Numbered from the stretch's first letter, positions 51,608 through 60,756 are shown. The stretch is DNA of 64,000 nucleotides from Amycolatopsis vastitatis (GCF_002234595.1 NZ_NMUL01000060.1:1-64000); one strand, 5' to 3'. Notes: generated by a model not told the origin, from the sequence alone. Numbers and translations are program-made.

Positions 51608-51988
51608 CTAACGCTTCGGCTTCACGTGCTCGACCACGGTCGCGAGGCTCGTTTGGACGTCCTCCAGCCGGTCGGTGATCTCGGCCAGGCGCTGTTCGAG
51701 CGCGTCCAGGCGGGACCACAGCTCGTGGCCATCGTCGGCCGGCTCGTCCGGGTGCGGCGGGGTGCGGTTTTGCAGCACGGCCAACAGGTGCTGCGGGTGC
51801 CAGCCCAGCGTCGTCGACAGCGCTTCGAGCGTGCGCGCGCTCCGGCGGCGCTCCACTGTGTGGTGCTGGAGCTCGCGCACGATCGCCTGCGACACGTGCG
51901 ACCGCTCGGCCAGCTCGCGTTGCCGCCAGCCGAGTTCGTTCACGCGCATGTTGATGGCCTTGGCGACTGCCGCCCAGTCCTCCGTCAC
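51608..51988 (-). CDS. XRE-family repressor-like protein
   Basis: A 126-residue protein. The HTH reads AINMRVNELGWRQRELAERS and HVSQAIVRELQHHTVERRRS, followed by a short C-terminal coiled-coil region (LWSRLDALEQRLAEITDRLE). The GTG start has GGAGG about six bases upstream. It is divergent from the HTH/WhiB/transfer operon at 52145 and probably represses it, the usual logic for an actinobacterial integrative element. Confidence 0.8.
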   Translation of the reverse strand: MTEDWAAVAKAINMRVNELGWRQRELAERSHVSQAIVRELQHHTVERRRSARTLEALSTTLGWHPQHLLAVLQNRTPPHPDEPADDGHELWSRLDALEQRLAEITDRLEDVQTSLATVVEHVKPKR

Positions 51989-52144
51989 GTATTCCTCCGC
52001 GCTCCGCCTCAGCGCCGAGATTAGCGGTACTTCGCGCTTTCACCACGTCGCCTAGCACTTCGTCGGCGGCGCGTCGGGCAAACGCGCCCTATGACGAGCT
52101 GAAATCAACAGCATAGTTTTGAAATCATCAGATTTGTCTTTCTC

Positions 52145-52333
52145 ATGAACTCGCACATCACCTTTCACACCACTCGAGAAGCGGCCTGGCTGCTCGGCGT
52201 CTCCCGCGCCGCGGTGAGCCGGGCAATCCGGACGCGCGAGCTGCGCGCCACCCGCTGCCGTTCCGGCCTCCGTGTGTCGTCTACCGAGCTGGCTCGTCTG
52301 CTCGGATCGCGTCAGGCCGGAGGTGCCGCATGA
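52145..52333 (+). CDS. small excisionase-like HTH protein
   Basis: A 62-residue protein. The winged-HTH core is TTREAAWLLGVSRAAVSRAI followed by RELRATRCRSGLRVSSTELA, the MerR/Xis-type layout of recombination directionality factors. Its stop overlaps the WhiB-like gene (ATGA). In an integrative element it would help excision or control transfer genes. The region upstream is AT-rich compared with the surroundings and likely holds the operator for the XRE repressor. Confidence 0.7.
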   Translation: MNSHITFHTTREAAWLLGVSRAAVSRAIRTRELRATRCRSGLRVSSTELARLLGSRQAGGAA

Positions 52334-52653
52334 GCGCCGACGACCTTCGACTTATCGGGACCGCCTGGCGGCTGGACCGGCTGCGCTGGGTGCCGACCGA
52401 AGTCCTGACCTGCGAGGGAGTTTGCATGTGGCCCCCGCCGGACGACGGTCCACCCGACGCGAGCAGTGACGGCGAGCTGGCCGAGCGGCTGTGCGGCGGG
52501 TGCCCGGTCCGGGACGAGTGCCTGGAGCTGGAGTTGCGGACGGCCGGCCTCGACACCGTCGGCGTCTGGGGCGGGATGACCGACGACGACCGGCGCGCGC
52601 TGTACCCGCTCTGGTTGCGGCGTGGCGAGCGGACCGATCGGGGTGCGCGATGA
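52330..52653 (+). CDS. WhiB-family iron-sulfur transcription factor
   Basis: A 107-residue WhiB-like protein. The Cys ligands are in LTCEGVCMWPPP and LCGGCPVRDECLELELR, followed by the GVWGG turn (TVGVWGGMTDDDRRALY) and a basic tail (LWLRRGERTDRGAR). WhiB proteins bind a 4Fe-4S cluster and act with sigma factor. It overlaps both neighbours by ATGA, so it is embedded in the transfer operon. WhiB-like proteins of this kind are common on actinobacterial mobile elements and probably regulate transfer. Confidence 0.85.
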   Translation: MSADDLRLIGTAWRLDRLRWVPTEVLTCEGVCMWPPPDDGPPDASSDGELAERLCGGCPVRDECLELELRTAGLDTVGVWGGMTDDDRRALYPLWLRRGERTDRGAR

Positions 52654-52979
52654 ACGGACTCACCGTGACGCCCACGCAGATCCTCGCCGGTGTCGGCGTG
52701 CTGCTCGTGCTGTTCTGGGTCTGGCGGACCGGTTCCCGCCGGGCGAAGGCCGCCGCTGAAGCTGCTCGGAGTGGGGCGCGGCTCGTGTCGCTGGCCGGAC
52801 GTGTGCTGTTCAACGCCGGGCTGATCGTCGCCGTCCAGTGGGTCGTGATCGCTCACCCGGGTAGCCCGTGGCTGTTGTTCGCCGTGCTCGGACTGCCCGC
52901 CCTGTTCGCGTCCTACGCCCTGACCCGCGCCATGACCGTGACCACCGTCAACACCGCGAAGCGGGGTGGTCGGCGATGA
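52650..52979 (+). CDS. small membrane protein of the transfer operon
   Basis: A 109-residue protein with a transmembrane segment ILAGVGVLLVLFWVW at the N-terminus, an Ala-rich basic linker, and two more hydrophobic stretches (VLFNAGLIVAVQWVVIA, WLLFAVLGLPALFASYALT). ATGA overlaps at both ends show tight coupling. Equivalent positions in actinobacterial conjugative elements hold Spd-type spread proteins that help intramycelial plasmid movement. That role is inferred from context. Confidence 0.65.
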   Translation: MNGLTVTPTQILAGVGVLLVLFWVWRTGSRRAKAAAEAARSGARLVSLAGRVLFNAGLIVAVQWVVIAHPGSPWLLFAVLGLPALFASYALTRAMTVTTVNTAKRGGRR

Positions 52980-53665
52980 ACCGGGCACAGCGGCTCGCGC
53001 AGGACGCGGCCGAAGCGGCGGAGGTGCGCGCCTACCAGACCGATCCGGACGTCGTGGCGCTGCGGATCGAGCGGGTGCGTCGGCAGGTCGACTGGATGTG
53101 CTGGTCCGGGATCGTGCTCGGGCTGGCGTTCACGATGACGAACGTCCAGGGCTTCGCCTCGGCCGGCGCGCGGCCGGGGTCGCTGCCGTGGCTGGCCGCG
53201 TGGGTGCTGGACCCGACCGTCTCGCTCGTTCTGCTGGCGATCCTGCGGGCCGAGCAGGTCACCGCGCGGTACCAGGTTCGGACGGGCATCTGGGTGCGGC
53301 GGGCGAAGTGGTTCACGCTCGCGGCCACCTACGTCATGAACACCTGGACGTCGTTTGCCGCCGGGGAGGCTGCGGCGATCGTGCTGCACTCGGTGCCGCC
53401 GCTTGTGGTGTTCGTCGCCGTCGAGGCGATCACCGACCTGCGGGACAAGCTCACCGATGCCGTGCTGGTCGCAGCTGAACGGCGGCCCGTTCAGCAGGAG
53501 ACCGGGCGACGGGTGCTGTTCGCCGATTACCTCGCTATCGCTCGGGAGACCTGGACGCCGGACGTCGAGATCACGCCAGCGTGGGTGCGGCGGGCTACCG
53601 GATGCTCGCGGGGCCTGTCGCCCCGGCTGGCGCGGGCGCTGCGGTCGGAGGTGCGCAATGGCTGA
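52976..53665 (+). CDS. membrane protein of the transfer operon (DUF2637/Spd-like)
   Basis: A 229-residue protein. The N-terminal helix is soluble; hydrophobic segments follow at VDWMCWSGIVLGLAFTMTNV, WLAAWVLDPTVSLVLLAIL and AIVLHSVPPLVVFVAVEAI; the cytoplasmic C-terminus carries a helical domain. The DPTVSLVLLAILRAE pattern recalls DUF2637 membrane proteins on actinobacterial elements. The start overlaps the previous stop and the end overlaps the FtsK-like gene by eight bases. It is probably part of the DNA transfer apparatus. Confidence 0.7.
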   Translation: MNRAQRLAQDAAEAAEVRAYQTDPDVVALRIERVRRQVDWMCWSGIVLGLAFTMTNVQGFASAGARPGSLPWLAAWVLDPTVSLVLLAILRAEQVTARYQVRTGIWVRRAKWFTLAATYVMNTWTSFAAGEAAAIVLHSVPPLVVFVAVEAITDLRDKLTDAVLVAAERRPVQQETGRRVLFADYLAIARETWTPDVEITPAWVRRATGCSRGLSPRLARALRSEVRNG

Positions 53666-55784
53666 CTCATTGCCGGTCAAAGCTGATCCCGTGTTCGAAG
53701 GCGAGTTGATCGACGACACGTTGCCTCAACCGCGTCGGCGGGAGCCGAAGACGAACCGCTTCATTCGGTGGTGGCGGCACTCGCCACGGGTGCCGTTGTG
53801 GTTGAAGAGCAAGCCACAGGCCGTCCAGGCGGGCAAGGACGCCGTCGTTGGGCTGGTGAAGTCGCCGTGGCGGTACGTCGGCGCGGTCGTTCGCGGTCTG
53901 GTCGTCGGGGTGCGGTGGTGGCGTGGGTGGGTGACCGTCCGGGACTACCGGACGGCGGCCGAACAGTCGGAGAAGCTGGCCGACAAGTTCACGGAGATTC
54001 GGGCGCTGACCCTGTTCCGCTGGAAGGTGACCGGTGCCGTCCTGGTCGTCGCGATCGTCGGGGTGTCCATCTTTGACCTGGTGTACGGCACCGATCCTCT
54101 GTGGATCGGCGGGGTCGCCGCCTCCGTGGCACTCGCGATCCTCGGGCGCAGGAAGGACGGCAGTCCCGGCCGAAAGCCGGCGCTTGCTGGGCCGCGGACG
54201 CTGACCTGGACGATGGACCCGCAGGTGCTGGTGGACGCCTTCCGGGACGCAAAGCTGATCGGTAAGGACGAGATGTTGCGGCTGGTCGAGCGCGCGACGC
54301 GTGTCGGCGACGGCTGGGCGGTCACCGTCGACCTTCCAGCCACCCGCAAGGCGGCCGACGTAGTGAAGAACCGGGACGCACTGGCGTCCGCGCTCGCCGT
54401 CGATGAGGTCCAACTGATCGTCGAACGGGTCCGCGGGAACGGTGGGCATGCCGGGCGGGTGTCGATGTGGGTAGCCGATGAGGACCCGTACGCGTCGTCG
54501 CCGTTGCGAACGCCGCTCCTCGGCGTGGCGCAGTGGGACGCGTGGCGGCCGATCCCGTTCGGACGGGATGCTCGGGACCGGCGGATTGACCTGCCGCTGG
54601 TATGGACGTCCTTGCTGGTCGGTGCCATCCCCCGGCAGGGCAAGACCTTTGCCGCCCGGCTCGCGGCGGCCGGGCTGATCCTGGACGCCTGGGTGCGGCT
54701 GTACGTGGCGGACTTCAAGGCCGGGAAGGACTGGGACGCGGCCGGCCTGGTGGCGCACCGGTTCATGTCCGGCGACGAACCCGAACACGTTCTGGCGCTC
54801 GTGGACTGGCTGATTGAGCTGGTCGGCGAGGTTCAGACGCGGTTCCGGCGGATGCGCGACCTGGACGACCTCACGTGCCCGGAATCGAAGGTCACGCCCG
54901 AGATGTCCCGCGATAAGGCGCTGAACATGCCGATCACGGCCATCTTCATCGATGAGGTTCAGGTTCCTTTGGAGGATCGCACGCCCGTCGACGTGCAAGG
55001 CAAGAAGCTCACCGCGGGCGAGTACGTCGGCGAGCTGTTGACGTGGCTGGCGAAGAAGGGCCCTGCCGCTGGGATCGTGCTTGTGCTCGCCACGCAGCGG
55101 CCGGACTCGAAGACGATTCCGTCCGGACTGCGAGCTGTGCTCGGATCGCGGTTCGCGCTGCGGGTAATGGACTGGCGCGACTCGAACATCGTGCTCGGCG
55201 AGCAGATGAACACGCGCGGGTTCGACTCCAGTCGGCTGCTGCCCTCGCACAAGGGAGTGGGCATCCTACGGCCGGACGGCGACACGTCAGCCGGCGCGGA
55301 CGTGCTGGCCATGACGGTTCGGACGTACTACATGCCGAACGAGGACTGGCGGACCATCTGCGAGCAGGGCCGGACGCTACGCGAGGCGGCCGGGACGCTC
55401 ACCGGGCACGCGGCCGGACAGGACACGATGCCGGTGCTCGACCACGCGGCCGCGGTCAAGGCAATCGGTGCAGGTCACGCAGCTGAGTCGCCTGGCGAAC
55501 TACCCGAGGTGCTCGCATCGCTCGTCGAGTACCTGGGAGACGATCTCGGGCCGGACGGCAGGGACTTCGTGCCGACGGCCGAGTTGCTGGACGTCCTGGA
55601 GGTCGACTCACGGACGTTCGCGCAGCAGATGGCCGAGGTGGGATGCCGGCCGACACGAGACCGCGTTACCAGCGAAGACGGCGAGACCCGGCAGGTCCGC
55701 GGGTATCGGACGGCTGAAATTAGGAGCGCGATCAGCCGGGCGACCACGAGCACCAGCACGTCAGACGAGGACGGGCAGCGATGA
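53658..55784 (+). CDS. FtsK/SpoIIIE-type DNA translocase (TraB-like transfer protein)
   Basis: A 708-residue ATPase. Two membrane segments lie around residues 120-165 (KVTGAVLVVAIVGVSIFDLV, IGGVAASVALAILG). The motor domain has Walker A in GAIPRQGKTFAARLAAAG and Walker B in ITAIFIDEVQVPL, and LVLATQRPDSKTIPSGLRA is the typical FtsK sensor block. A C-terminal winged-helix-like part (ELLDVLEVDSRTFAQQMAEV) may read DNA. In actinomycete elements one such protein moves double-stranded DNA between cells. It overlaps genes on both sides. Confidence 0.9.
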   Translation: MADSLPVKADPVFEGELIDDTLPQPRRREPKTNRFIRWWRHSPRVPLWLKSKPQAVQAGKDAVVGLVKSPWRYVGAVVRGLVVGVRWWRGWVTVRDYRTAAEQSEKLADKFTEIRALTLFRWKVTGAVLVVAIVGVSIFDLVYGTDPLWIGGVAASVALAILGRRKDGSPGRKPALAGPRTLTWTMDPQVLVDAFRDAKLIGKDEMLRLVERATRVGDGWAVTVDLPATRKAADVVKNRDALASALAVDEVQLIVERVRGNGGHAGRVSMWVADEDPYASSPLRTPLLGVAQWDAWRPIPFGRDARDRRIDLPLVWTSLLVGAIPRQGKTFAARLAAAGLILDAWVRLYVADFKAGKDWDAAGLVAHRFMSGDEPEHVLALVDWLIELVGEVQTRFRRMRDLDDLTCPESKVTPEMSRDKALNMPITAIFIDEVQVPLEDRTPVDVQGKKLTAGEYVGELLTWLAKKGPAAGIVLVLATQRPDSKTIPSGLRAVLGSRFALRVMDWRDSNIVLGEQMNTRGFDSSRLLPSHKGVGILRPDGDTSAGADVLAMTVRTYYMPNEDWRTICEQGRTLREAAGTLTGHAAGQDTMPVLDHAAAVKAIGAGHAAESPGELPEVLASLVEYLGDDLGPDGRDFVPTAELLDVLEVDSRTFAQQMAEVGCRPTRDRVTSEDGETRQVRGYRTAEIRSAISRATTSTSTSDEDGQR

Positions 55785-55945
55785 GCGCCGCTCGTTCCGA
55801 AGATCCGCCGATCCGGGTTATCCTACCTGCGGGATTACCGGAGCTGACGCCTGCTGTCGCGCGTGCACCGCTGGCCGTTCTGATCGAGGTTACTGAGGTG
55901 CCGGCGCTGGACGCTCCGGCCGAGGAGGTGAACCGTGGCAGCTGA
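55781..55945 (+). CDS. 54-residue protein between the translocase and the integrase
   Basis: This short frame starts with an ATG that overlaps the translocase stop (ATGA) and ends inside the integrase start region (55935-55945). It encodes MSAARSEDPPIRVILPAGLP and PLAVLIEVTEVPALD. There is no family. Double overlap in a tightly packed operon is the main evidence that it is translated, and it may only serve coupling. Confidence 0.5.
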   Translation: MSAARSEDPPIRVILPAGLPELTPAVARAPLAVLIEVTEVPALDAPAEEVNRGS

Positions 55946-57743
55946 AATCATCAGCGACCCGTGGGCGACGCTGGATGACATTCTGGGGCTTGAGGTCGCC
56001 GACGTGGCAGACGACGGGATCGGGGCGTTGGCGGCCTACGGCCGGTGCTCGACCGAGGACAACCAGGACCCGGAGACCTCTCGTGGTTGGCAGTTCGGAA
56101 ACGCGCGGAAGTTCGTCGAGCCACTCGGCGGGCAGATCGTGGCGGAGTTCTTCGACGTTGGGCAGTCACGGTCCGTCCCGTGGGAACGGCGGACCGAGGG
56201 TGCGCGGCTGCTCGCCGAGTTGAAGAATCCGCGCCGCGGATGGGACGCGATCGTCGTCGGCGAAGGCACGCGGTGCTGGTTCGGCAATCAGTTCTCGCTT
56301 ATCGCGCCGAAGTTCGCGGCGTACGGCATTGATCTATGGGTGCCGGAACTGGGTGGGAAGTACGACGCGCGGAACCCGTCGCACAAGATGCTGATGAGCG
56401 TGCTTGGCGGGATGAGCGAGTCTGAGCGTCAGCACGTTCAAGCGCGCGTCCGGGCCGCGATGGACGCCCAGGTGATCAACGAAGGACGGCACCAGGGTGG
56501 CCGGGCGCCGTACGGCTATGTGGTCGTCGACAGCGGTCCGCACCCGAACCCGCGAAAAGCTGCGGAAGGGTTCAAGCTGCGGGTGCTGGCGCTCGACGAG
56601 ACGACCGCGGACGTGGTCCGCCGGATCTTCGCCGAGTACCTGGACGGCAACGGCGATCGAGCGATCGCCAACCTGCTCAACCGGGACGGCATTCCCTGTC
56701 CCTCCGCGCATCGGCCGGAGCAGAATCGGCACCGGCTCGCGGACGGCTGGCAAGGCAGTTCGGTGCGGGCGATCCTGGACAACCCGCGATACACCGGCTA
56801 CGCGATCTTCGGGCGTTGGACGAAACATGAGACCTTGCTCGACCCGGAAGATGTCGCCGCGGGCCACGTGGTGCGGTTCAAGCGCGCGGCGCCGGACCGG
56901 GTCGTACGGTCGCGCGAGCAGGCGCATCCGGCGATCGTGTCCGTGGAGACCTTCACGCAGGTACAGCTTTTGCGTCGGTCGAAGTCTGCGGGCGGATTGA
57001 AGACGGCACGCAAGGCCGAGCGAGGCGCCCGGAAGTCCGCGCGGTCCTACCTCCTGCGTGGACTGGTCCGATGTGGAATCTGCGGCCGAAAGATGCAAGG
57101 CGCCACGATCCGGAAGGGCGCCTACTACCGCTGTACTTCGCGGACCATGGCGCCCGGCTCACTGACGCTGGCGGACCATCCGAAGACGGTCAACTTGCGC
57201 GAAGGCGTGGTCGTCGAGGCGCTCAACGGATGGCTTCACGAGCTGTTCCACCCGGACAACCGCGACCGGACGGCGGCCGCACTTCTCGGGTCGGACGGAA
57301 GCACGGCCGGCGGTGGACCGCTGGAGGCGGCGCGAAACCGGCTGGCGGACGCAGAGGCGAGGCTTCAGCGCTACCAGGCCGCGATCGCGGCCGGCGTCGA
57401 GCCCGAAGCACTCGTCGATCCGATCAACCAGGCACAGGCCGAACGAGCCGCCGCGAAAGCACAGATCGAGAGCGTGCCAGCCGACTCGACAGTAAGCCGC
57501 GCCGAGATCTACGCGAGGATCGACGCACTCGGCGACGTCTGCGGGACGATCGCCGACGCAACCACGGCCGGCATGAGCCGCCTGTACCGCGCCCTGAACC
57601 TGGAGCTACGCTACGAACCAAAAGAGCTGGCCGTCTATGCGACGACCAGCCCGGGTGTAGATAGTGCGTGTGTCCGAGGGGGGACTCGAACACATGTTCG
57701 TAGCATCCCTGCACAGGATGCGTGTTCATGCGACAGACCATAG
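55935..57743 (+). CDS. large serine recombinase (site-specific integrase)
   Basis: A 602-residue serine integrase. The resolvase domain begins around GALAAYGRCSTEDNQDPETS, with the nucleophile Ser in GRCS, and continues with GMSESERQHVQARVRAAMDA and GGRAPYGYVV. The recombinase domain is seen in WQGSSVRAILDNPRYTGYAI, and the zinc ribbon in LVRCGICGRKMQGATIRKGA and YYRCTSR, followed by a coiled coil. The final 20 residues (after PGVDSACVRGG) are encoded by tRNA-like att sequence, so the natural C-terminus is probably a little different in the circular form. The GTG start follows AGGAGG. Confidence 0.9.
   Translation: MAAEIISDPWATLDDILGLEVADVADDGIGALAAYGRCSTEDNQDPETSRGWQFGNARKFVEPLGGQIVAEFFDVGQSRSVPWERRTEGARLLAELKNPRRGWDAIVVGEGTRCWFGNQFSLIAPKFAAYGIDLWVPELGGKYDARNPSHKMLMSVLGGMSESERQHVQARVRAAMDAQVINEGRHQGGRAPYGYVVVDSGPHPNPRKAAEGFKLRVLALDETTADVVRRIFAEYLDGNGDRAIANLLNRDGIPCPSAHRPEQNRHRLADGWQGSSVRAILDNPRYTGYAIFGRWTKHETLLDPEDVAAGHVVRFKRAAPDRVVRSREQAHPAIVSVETFTQVQLLRRSKSAGGLKTARKAERGARKSARSYLLRGLVRCGICGRKMQGATIRKGAYYRCTSRTMAPGSLTLADHPKTVNLREGVVVEALNGWLHELFHPDNRDRTAAALLGSDGSTAGGGPLEAARNRLADAEARLQRYQAAIAAGVEPEALVDPINQAQAERAAAKAQIESVPADSTVSRAEIYARIDALGDVCGTIADATTAGMSRLYRALNLELRYEPKELAVYATTSPGVDSACVRGGTRTHVRSIPAQDACSCDRP
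57670..57693 (-). other. tRNA-Leu-like 3' end fragment, candidate attachment site
   Basis: On the minus strand the sequence ends TTCGAGTCCCCCCTCGGAC plus ACAC. This is a T-loop (TTCGAGT), 3' T-stem (CCCCC) and 3' acceptor strand (CTCGGAC) as in actinobacterial tRNA-Leu. The 5' T-stem and the rest of the tRNA are not present next to it. It overlaps the 3' end of the serine recombinase gene, as an att core left by integration at a tRNA gene would. Confidence 0.6.
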
Positions 57744-58062
57744 CCGCACACCGTCATCCAACGCCAGCTGACATTCGTCGATCTGCTGCCAACACGGCGA
57801 GAGCTATCAGGTCCACCCGCACGGAGCACTCACGTGCAATGACGTTTTCGATGCTTCGTCCAAGCCGAGCACGTCCGCGACCGAGTAACGCGAAATGGAG
57901 CCGCGATGTGCGGCGAAGATCCGGATCGCGAAGTGCTCCACGGCTCCTGCTCCAGCTGGTGCAGCGGCTGCCAACCGATCACGACGCTTTGTCATGCGGC
58001 CACGGCTGGAAATCGCCGTCATCAAGGCGGCGCCGGTCAAGGACTTGAGCCGAAGCAAGTCG
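57744..58062. other. intergenic stretch, nothing firmly recognised
   Basis: The DNA between the integrase and the STAND-like gene has no supported gene. A short inverted repeat GCATCC/GGATGC with a seven-base loop lies just before it, at 57703-57721, within the integrase 3' end. Confidence 0.4.
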
Positions 58063-60426
58063 CTACTTCTCCGCGTCGCCGACCTCAGTCGAGGGCGACG
58101 GCGAGGCGTAGAACTCGGCAGCGAGGTCTACCTGTTCCTCTGCCTCTTCCGCGCGTCCCGCCAACCACAACATGCGCGCGAGGTAGTACCGCGCGGATGG
58201 GGCTCCGGCCTCGGCGGCAAGCACATACTCCCGGTGCGCTTCGTCGGACCTGCCCACAGTTTCCAGCAAGCGGGCAAGATGGAATCTGGCTTCACGCCTC
58301 CCGGCGCCGATCACGGCCCGGTATTCGACCTCGGCCTCCGCAACGCGTCGCTGCTCGTGCAGGAGAAGGGCCAGGTCCAGCCGCGCGTCGACGAGCCCCG
58401 CTTCCGCAGCGGCCCGGTAGGCCAGTTCGGCCGCGGCGACCGAGCCCGACTCATGAAGGATTCCTCCCCGCCTATACCTGAGCTCGTTCTCTGTTGGCTC
58501 GGTCCCGGCACGCGCCTTTTGTCGGCGCCTCTCGTACTTCAAATGCTCAAGCCCGAACTTAGCTGCGGTTTCGTCGCTTCCGGTTATCGAGCGGAATGCT
58601 GCTTCGGCCTCTTCGCTTCTGCCTCGTTCAGCCAGAACGACTGCCAGGTTGACCTCGGCTTCTCTGCTGCCGGCATCCACCGCAGCCTGGAGCTGCTGAA
58701 CAGCGTCGTCGAGGTCACCCTGCTTGTGCCGGAGCAAGCCGAGATTGAGAAGGCCTTCGCTGTGTCCGGCCTCCGCTGCTGCCGTGTATTCAATGGCAGC
58801 TTCTTCGTCGCGCTGAAGGCTCTCGAGCAGGACGCCGAGGTTCACGTGCGCGCTGGTGAACCCTCCTTCGACAGCCTGTCGGAACGCCGTGATCGCAACT
58901 TCCGGCTCACGCAGTGAGTGCGCACTGACTCCGATGTTGAACGCCTCAGTGGCTACGGCGATCTGCAGAAGCTCCGGCCATAGCTGCACCGGTGGCTTCG
59001 CGGTCCCCAGCGGGCTGTCGCCGGCTTGTGCGCGATCAAGCAGGTAGTCGGGAGCGAGATACAGGTCGTCGGCGCGCGGCTGCAGGCAAGAACTGGCGCC
59101 GAGGACCGGCTCGACCGCCCAGCGCAGCGCCTCCTCCGCCGACGGTAGGTCTGCGCGGTCTCGCCAGCTTGGCTGCAGGTAGTGACGCTGTATCCGGCAG
59201 AGCAGCGCGCCCGGCACCGGCTCGTTGTAACCGGCACGACGACAGTCCACAGCTCCACTGATCAGAGCGGCTCCGCAATGGTGAGCTGGACCGTCTCCGA
59301 TCGACCAGCGGTCCATCATCGCCCGCCCTGCGGCGAGATACTCAGCGAATCCTTCGATCGCTTTGAGCGCGTGGCCGATTCTGGTATCACGCGTCCGTAG
59401 CAGTTGAGCGCGCTTCGACTCGGTTCGCGTCAGATCCTGCCCGACCCGGATGCGCCGCTCAGGAGGTATCGCAGCGACGAGATCGGCTGCGGCGCGGTCG
59501 AACTCCTGTTCCCCGATGAGCCTTGCGGTCTCATACTTCGCGAGCTGCTGGTCCCGGATGGTCGCGACGACCACCACACGCGTAGATTCTTCCGCGCAAA
59601 GCTTCTGCAGGACACCGAGGTCCAGGCCGCCGGGCGTAAGGAACCGTTCGAGATCGTCCAGCCACAGCACCACGTCCCCCTCGAGGAAACGAGTTGACGC
59701 AAGCTCTCTGAGGGCCGGACCGTCGACGGGAACCACCAGGGTGTGCTCCGGGCAGCAACGTCGTACCGCTTCGGCGGCGATCCGGGTCTTGCCCGTAGCC
59801 GCGCGCCCATGGAGCAGGACGATGCCACCGCCCTCGACCACCTCGTCAAGCGATGTGTCGACATCCCGACCGACATAGGCCGGCATGTCAGGTCCAGGCG
59901 ACTGCGCGTCACGCTCGATGGCACGCTTCACACGCAGCTCCAGCAGCCCGACCTGCTCCACAAGCGGGAGCCGTCCGCACTTCACGTGAAGCAGTCGCTC
60001 CCTGAGGCTCGCGGGAATTACTTCGCCGCCAGCTCGCTCGCTCACCCGTTCGGCGGTGTCGTATGGCCCGAACGGTTCTTTGCGTTGCTTTCGTCGACGC
60101 CAAGGCACTGCCAACAAGACAGCCAGGATCGCAGCCGGCCAGCTGAGTCCCTCGAGTACGTTGCGCACCGGACTGCTACTGACCAGCAGCCAGTTCGCAG
60201 CGCCGAAGCGAATCGCCAACCAGACGCCGACCGCCAGGCACGAGCCGACCGCAATGCGCCTCAGCCACCGCGCCACCACAGCCCCGCACACTCCCGTCAA
60301 GCCCGCGAGCCCGCCCTCGCGTCGACGGCGTGGATTGAGCCAGGCGGACGGGCTCCCTCGCGAAGTCTGCCGCAGCACGATACCCAGTCCACCAGCCCTT
60401 GACCCCAACGCGCCCAGAGGATCCAC
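58063..60426 (-). CDS. STAND-like P-loop ATPase with Sel1/TPR-type repeats
   Basis: A protein of up to 787 residues. An N-terminal hydrophobic segment (AVGSCLAVGVWLAIRFGAAN) is followed by a P-loop domain with Walker A LLHGRAATGKTRIAAEAV and Walker B VVLWLDDLERFLTPGG, a helical middle, and about eight Sel1/TPR-like repeats (EAGHSEGLLNLGLLRHKQGD, AEAGLVDARLDLALLLHEQ). The layout is that of signalling STAND ATPases in which repeats sense a ligand. It is a paralogue of the protein at 1-1507. Aligning the two N-termini suggests the real start is a GTG at 60276 rather than 60426. No effector domain is seen. Confidence 0.78.
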   Translation of the reverse strand: MDPLGALGSRAGGLGIVLRQTSRGSPSAWLNPRRRREGGLAGLTGVCGAVVARWLRRIAVGSCLAVGVWLAIRFGAANWLLVSSSPVRNVLEGLSWPAAILAVLLAVPWRRRKQRKEPFGPYDTAERVSERAGGEVIPASLRERLLHVKCGRLPLVEQVGLLELRVKRAIERDAQSPGPDMPAYVGRDVDTSLDEVVEGGGIVLLHGRAATGKTRIAAEAVRRCCPEHTLVVPVDGPALRELASTRFLEGDVVLWLDDLERFLTPGGLDLGVLQKLCAEESTRVVVVATIRDQQLAKYETARLIGEQEFDRAAADLVAAIPPERRIRVGQDLTRTESKRAQLLRTRDTRIGHALKAIEGFAEYLAAGRAMMDRWSIGDGPAHHCGAALISGAVDCRRAGYNEPVPGALLCRIQRHYLQPSWRDRADLPSAEEALRWAVEPVLGASSCLQPRADDLYLAPDYLLDRAQAGDSPLGTAKPPVQLWPELLQIAVATEAFNIGVSAHSLREPEVAITAFRQAVEGGFTSAHVNLGVLLESLQRDEEAAIEYTAAAEAGHSEGLLNLGLLRHKQGDLDDAVQQLQAAVDAGSREAEVNLAVVLAERGRSEEAEAAFRSITGSDETAAKFGLEHLKYERRRQKARAGTEPTENELRYRRGGILHESGSVAAAELAYRAAAEAGLVDARLDLALLLHEQRRVAEAEVEYRAVIGAGRREARFHLARLLETVGRSDEAHREYVLAAEAGAPSARYYLARMLWLAGRAEEAEEQVDLAAEFYASPSPSTEVGDAEK

Positions 60427-60756
60427 GCTCGAAGCCGAACGAGCCAGCCGACGCAGATGAGAGAGTCATTCATCAACCATCCGCACACCCCGCCATCCAT
60501 GAACCTCCTGCCGACCATCTCGGCGGCCTGCTCGGCCGGCTGTGCGATGGCGGTGGTTCTGAGCTGCGGCACCGCCGGGTACCAAGGTCGTCCCTGCCGG
60601 CGGCTGGGAGGGTGTACACCTACGCCAGAGGTGTCAAGCACCCTAAATGCCTGGCGACGTCGCACCGGCGATCCAGGACCAAGCTTCAGGGGCGTGCAGT
60701 TGTAACGCCAGACAGCAAGACGACGACCTCTGTCGAGATTACCGATGGAGTCGTTC
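60427..60756. other. divergent intergenic region
   Basis: The gap between the STAND-like gene and the lipoprotein gene should carry both promoters. No gene or clear repeat was recognised. Confidence 0.4.

Noticed and set aside
52913..55250. Large minus-strand frames opposite the transfer genes
   Set aside because: They are antisense to the membrane proteins and the FtsK-type motor, which carry Walker motifs and consistent ATGA overlaps.
57700..57730. Hairpin with a seven-base loop resembling a tRNA anticodon arm next to the tRNA 3' fragment
   Set aside because: Position 33 is not T, no D-arm or matching acceptor/T-stem 5' strands are present, so it is not an intact tRNA.
58116..58917. Plus-strand frame opposite the STAND-like gene
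   Set aside because: The minus strand has clear TPR/Sel1 repeats across the same bases; the plus-strand text has none.
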